NCBI RefSeq assembly: GCF_901000735.1
Contig: NC_081541.1
Location: 6,441,021-6,505,020, forward strand
DNA length: 64,000 bases
Direction of reading: 5' to 3'
Origin: Corylus avellana
Taxonomy: Eukaryota > Streptophyta > Magnoliopsida > Fagales > Betulaceae
The notes beneath the pieces were generated by a model that was given only the letters and a program-made list of their open reading frames with translations, was not told where the DNA came from and did not search any database. Positions within the stretch are counted from its first letter, which is position 1. The number at the start of each line of letters is the position of its first letter. This document shows positions 59,972 to 64,000 of this stretch, piece by piece. A program made the position numbers and the translations under genes.

Positions 59972-61314
59972 ATGGCAGCTAAGAAATCAAGAACTCGCCG
60001 GACTAGAGTGGTGCCCGACCGGAGCTATGACCACCGGCCGTCAAGTTCTATGGCGGGTAGGAGACCCTCGCACTTCTTCAAGGTCATACTCCCCTCTACC
60101 ATTCGCGACAGGAAACTGGTAATGCCTTCTCTCTACGTTGCTTGCTTGTTTGTTTGTCTGTTTTTCATTTCTTGAATATTCTAGTGCTGTTGCTTGCAGT
60201 TGCAGTAAATTAGCGATGGATTTGCTTAGTTCTTGTGTGTTTGAAGAAGAACCCATACACTGCATGTCACGAATTTGGTTTCGATTTTTTTTTCCTCAAT
60301 TGATTTATAGAATTTTGATGGTGATTTTGGGCTGGATCCGCAGGGGGACTTGATCTCTCTGGGTCTTAATTGCATTGCTTATATATCTATAAACATTGTT
60401 GAAACAGATGATTGTTTCGTGATCAGACCTTTTGTTGTTTCATTTGTTTTTTTTTTTTTTTTTCGCTGTTCTGGGTTTATTTTAACATTGTTTAAGTATG
60501 TTTTTCCGAGTTGTCTAAGTATGAAACCAAAATTATGAAACCTTGAAACGAGTTGTCTAAGTATGTTTTTCCATTGTTTCATTTTAATGGAATTGCCTTG
60601 CCATTAGATATGCTTAGGTAGCTTTTACTTGGCCAAAAAATTCATAACAAGGGGAGAAACCAGAAGGCAGATCAACCTTTAAAAAGTTCAATTGAAGTTT
60701 CTGGATTGTGCAGCACTTCACCAAGGCTCACTTATTTTACATTTGTAATGATTAGAAACCATATATTTTTCCGCATCACGTGTTTCCTTGATTTCATTTC
60801 ACATTGTAATTAAGACAATATAACTTGCTTTGGTGGCTGCAGAGGATCCCTGTAAAGTTTGTAATGGAATTTGGGGATGAACTGTCTGCTGTGGCTACAC
60901 TCACCGATCACTATGGTAATTTTTGGCAAGTGGGATTGGAGAAAGCCAACAACGGGATTTGGTTTGATGATGGTTGGCAGGATTTTATGGAATACCATTC
61001 TATTCATTATGGCTACTTTGTAGTCTTCAGATATGAAGGGAATTCAAAATTCCATGTTCTTGTATTTGATAACACTGCAACTGAAATTCCATCTACATGG
61101 AGCAAGGATGGTGAATTGGAAGATCCGGTGGACGTAATGGAATCAGATGATGCAAAAAAATCAAGGCATGACAAGTTGACACAAGAAAATGAAATGTCTG
61201 ACCCAGATAAGCTGTCTGCAAAACATGAAGTAGATAGAGGAAGATACAGTAGGGAAAGATTTTCTGGCACATCTTCAAAAGGAAGAGTCTTGATGCCCAC
61301 AAGAAGAGAGAGAG
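59972..61314 (+). CDS. VRN1-like B3-domain protein, gene H (partial, cut by gap)
   Basis: Exon 1 (59972-60118) and exon 2 from 60843 to the gap at 61315 are intact and almost identical to gene F. The visible product is about 206 residues: the basic N-terminus, the first B3 domain (about 34-132) and most of the linker. The end of exon 2, intron 2 and exon 3 with the second B3 domain should lie in the gap. After the gap, the sequence resumes at the equivalent of 40879, far downstream of F. Whether H is a complete gene cannot be judged here. Confidence 0.8.
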
Positions 61315-61414
61315 NNNNNNNNNNNNNNNNNNNNNNNNNNNNNNNNNNNNNNNNNNNNNNNNNNNNNNNNNNNNNNNNNNNNNNNNNNNNNNNNNNNNNN
61401 NNNNNNNNNNNNNN
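61315..61414. other. Assembly gap (100 N) hiding about 2.9 kb
   Basis: The left edge equals 37960 and the right edge equals 40879 of block copy 1. If copy 2 is collinear, about 2918 bp are missing, including gene H exon 3. Confidence 0.9.
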
Positions 61415-62720
61415 AAAGTTGTAAAGTTGGCATTTTTATTTCTTAAATCTTATTCTAGTAAAAACCCAATAATTCTACTCAACAAAAGGAGCATAAAACT
61501 CAATAACTCAGTAGTGATCATCCAACACAACAGCATCTGAGCCTGTCATTCTAGGATGTATGCAACCGGTTTTAGGAAACCAAAACCCACAATCAATGTA
61601 TGCCAAGTAAAATAATTATTCTGACATATTTATCTCATAAATAATAATTAGTGATTGGGTTTGGGTGCAAAATGTTTTGGAACTTTCTAAGAATTTATGG
61701 TTGAAGACTTGAAGTGAGCATAATGGTTGAAGACATGAGGGTGGCTTCGACCGGTCTTGGGTGACTGAAGCCAGCCCTAGGCCTAAAGGGGGTGGTCCAG
61801 CCACCCTCAAGGGCCAAGCAAATTTTTATTTTTTTTTAGATTTATTAGGGTGGCGGACCACTAAAGAACTCAATAAAGTGTGGACCTAAGGGCGTAGGTG
61901 GCTTTGCTAGTAGAAAGGGGAGGGGGGGGTGTCGCCACCCTCAAAGGGAATAAACATTTTTTTTTTTTTCTTTTTTGGCCCACTTGAGGGGTGGCTTCAT
62001 CCCAGGTAAAACAAAATTTTAGGTAGAAGCAAAAGGAGAAAATGAACATAAAGAATTTCCACCGGGTGGTTGGGAGTTAGGCATCATGTGAAGTAGTGAA
62101 TACCCAGCTAACACATTGTGCTCATTAACTTTATTTGTCTACAATACAAATGTCATTACTTATAGGGAATATGATCCTCTTTAGTCCATTATAGACTGGA
62201 GAATATCCAGTTTAATTATGGTTAGGATTTCTTCTTAGAAATCCTATGGCCACAAATGGGACATACATCCCACTAATAAAAATAATAATAATATATTATT
62301 TTAAATTTTAAAAAAAAATTAGAAAAAAAAAGGTGGCGGCCGCCATGAGTTGTTAGGCCACCCCTGACCTTTGAACCACCCACAACCAGTAGGCCATTGG
62401 GGTGGCTCGACTAAAATGGGGTGGTGGCCACCTTTATGATGACGACCCTTTTAATTTAAAATAATATTTTATTACTGTGTACGTGAATATGTCATTGTGT
62501 ATAAAATTTTGAGGAAGAAATCTACAGCGTAGACTTATTCTGGGTCCAGTTATCAGGTAGGAGATGATCCTATTTCTGTTTATAAGGTAATGTATGGTAA
62601 TCAAATCACTACAATCCCAATATATGATTATAATCAACCTATAAATAGATAATATTTAATATCAACCTAATTATGGTTTTGGGGTTTTTAAATACTCGGG
62701 TTATAACTGGTATAACCGGG

Positions 62721-62751
<31 letters not shown>

Positions 62752-64000
62752 ATTTAATATATTTATTACTATTTTTTTACTCTAGGGTTCACAAAAAATA
62801 TAGTATATATTTTTTTCTTTACGTTTGTTGTTGTTGTAAGGAGGTATCTATTTTGGTTGTTGGTTTGTTTTACATACTTGCTTTTATTGTTTTCTTCGAG
62901 TTTGTTTTTGACATGATAATATTTACTATTTAGTGTTTAATCTGATAAGAATGAGATTTGTAGTTGAATCGGTTGATATATCATATATGTAGTTAGTGTA
63001 GTTGTAGTTTAATCTCATGTATTATGTAAGCTTTTAAAATGAAATTTTATGGCATTTTTAGGGTTTTTTTTTTTTTTTTAAAATGGGCACAAAATAGTTA
63101 AATTAAGTCTAAAAATTAGGCCAAATACCTAAAATGCAAAAAAAAAAAAAAAAAAAAAAGAGGTTAACCAATCAGAATAATTGGGTACGGACGGATTATT
63201 ATATAACCAATTAACCGAGTGCCCAATAACCAATAACATTTCACCCGTAGTTTTTACCCAACAACTTACGGCATACTCCAAACAGTTTGACAAAAAAAAC
63301 ATTTCGGTCAATTTTTTTTGACTTGTCTTTTTTTTTTTTTTTTTTTTAAACCCAGAACAGACTTCTCTCACTCTCCGTGTATATTTGCTACGAGTTCTCT
63401 CGAGTCTCTCCATAGCTCGTTTTGTTGGTAACCCATTGAACTTCTGTACTAGTTATTATAATTACAAAAAATGCCCACGTCTTTTTCAATATTTTATACG
63501 TGAATATTACTTTCGTTTTGATATTTAAAGGGTTTAAAATGAGAATTCAGGTATAGGAGTGCTACACATCATAAATTTTTTTTTAAAAAAATTAGTTCTC
63601 AAATAATGTATCATCATCTCATGAGATTTATTATTTTAGGAAGTATGACACAAACTCATGAGATAGTGACACATCTAAGGCCTTGTTTGGTAAACATCAT
63701 TCTCTTTTCAATTCACTGTGTATGATTGGTGAGAGAAAAAAATGAGTGTAATAATTAGTATAGAAATGTGAAAAACTAGTATTTAAAAGTGGAAAAATTT
63801 TGTTTTGTAGTGATTTTTTTATTTAAATAATAGTAAAAAATAAATGCTGTGATATAAGAGCATTCACAATGGAGGAGCCAAATTTTTATGCAAAATAGCT
63901 CCTCAAAACTCACTTTTATCTAGTTTAGCTAATGAATTTTTAAATGTCTATATATCCGATTAGCTATATTTTTATCTATATCATTTAAATATTATTAAGA
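61415..64000. other. Right end of block copy 2
   Basis: Collinear with 40879-43396. B3 intron relic to about 61610, then GC-rich hairpin DNA at 61738-61990 that is more diverged than elsewhere. A copia LTR fragment (62109-62660) is split by a MITE (about 62166-62575, with its own GCCACC core at 62330-62430). (TA)n is at about 62722-62748. A Tourist-like MITE starts at 63857 and is cut by the window end. Confidence 0.5.

Larger units (their letters stand above)
46688..64000 (+). repeat. Large duplicated block, copy 2 (genes G and H)
   Basis: Collinear with 26038-43396. Offsets are about 20.65 kb at the left, 22.9 kb at gene G, 23.35 kb at gene H, and 20.5 kb after the last gap. The final change implies about 2.9 kb missing at that gap. 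It continues past the window end. Confidence 0.9.

Overview
The window is nuclear DNA of a dicotyledonous plant, probably a woody rosid, though the species cannot be named from sequence alone. It is AT-rich, its genes have GT-AG introns, it is crowded with small inverted-repeat transposons and LTR fragments, and every recognisable protein belongs to a plant family.

The dominant content is a head-to-tail array of eight B3-domain genes of the VRN1/REM type, all on the plus strand and all with the same three-exon plan (exon 1 ends CTG|GTAAT, exon 2 ends TTG|GTGAGC, both introns phase 0). Each encodes two B3 DNA-binding domains separated by an acidic, variable linker. They form four sister pairs: A (482-2840) with B (4617-6323), C (16864-18488) with D (23273-24946), E (31704-32774) with G (54599-55687), and F (36618-38404) with H (59972 to a gap at 61315). 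A/B came from a tandem duplication with a period of about 4.1 kb. E-F and G-H came from duplication of a block of about 17-20 kb (26038-43396 and 46688-64000).

Between the intact genes lie 'ghost' copies. One is a promoter and 5' leader joined directly to a 3' UTR (20571-22240). One has only a few codons left from each end (27430-27600, repeated at 48100-48260). Others are intron or promoter remnants (40741-41060, 61415-61610, 45760-45910). The array has therefore both gained and lost members repeatedly.

Three unrelated single-copy genes interrupt the array: an intronless CDR1-like aspartic protease (7343-8644), a six-exon plastid PDZ-rubredoxin protein of the ENH1 type (10766-13646), and a two-exon LURP-one-related gene on the minus strand (44004-45027). 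A degenerate last exon of a Rossmann-fold protein is at 30898-31082.

Mobile DNA includes RNase H fragments of LINE type, a hAT-like element with an 8-bp target duplication (48988-49843), a copia LTR pair joined to a miniature LTR element (50044-52543), and many MITEs. Several MITEs from different terminal-repeat families carry GC-rich GGTGGC/GCCACC hairpin cores.

Three runs of N (46588-46687, 49692-49711, 61315-61414) are assembly gaps. The last truncates gene H and, by comparison with its sister, hides about 2.9 kb.

I found no prokaryotic-type system, CRISPR array or viral genome. The notable biology is the birth-and-death history of this VRN1-like B3 cluster.
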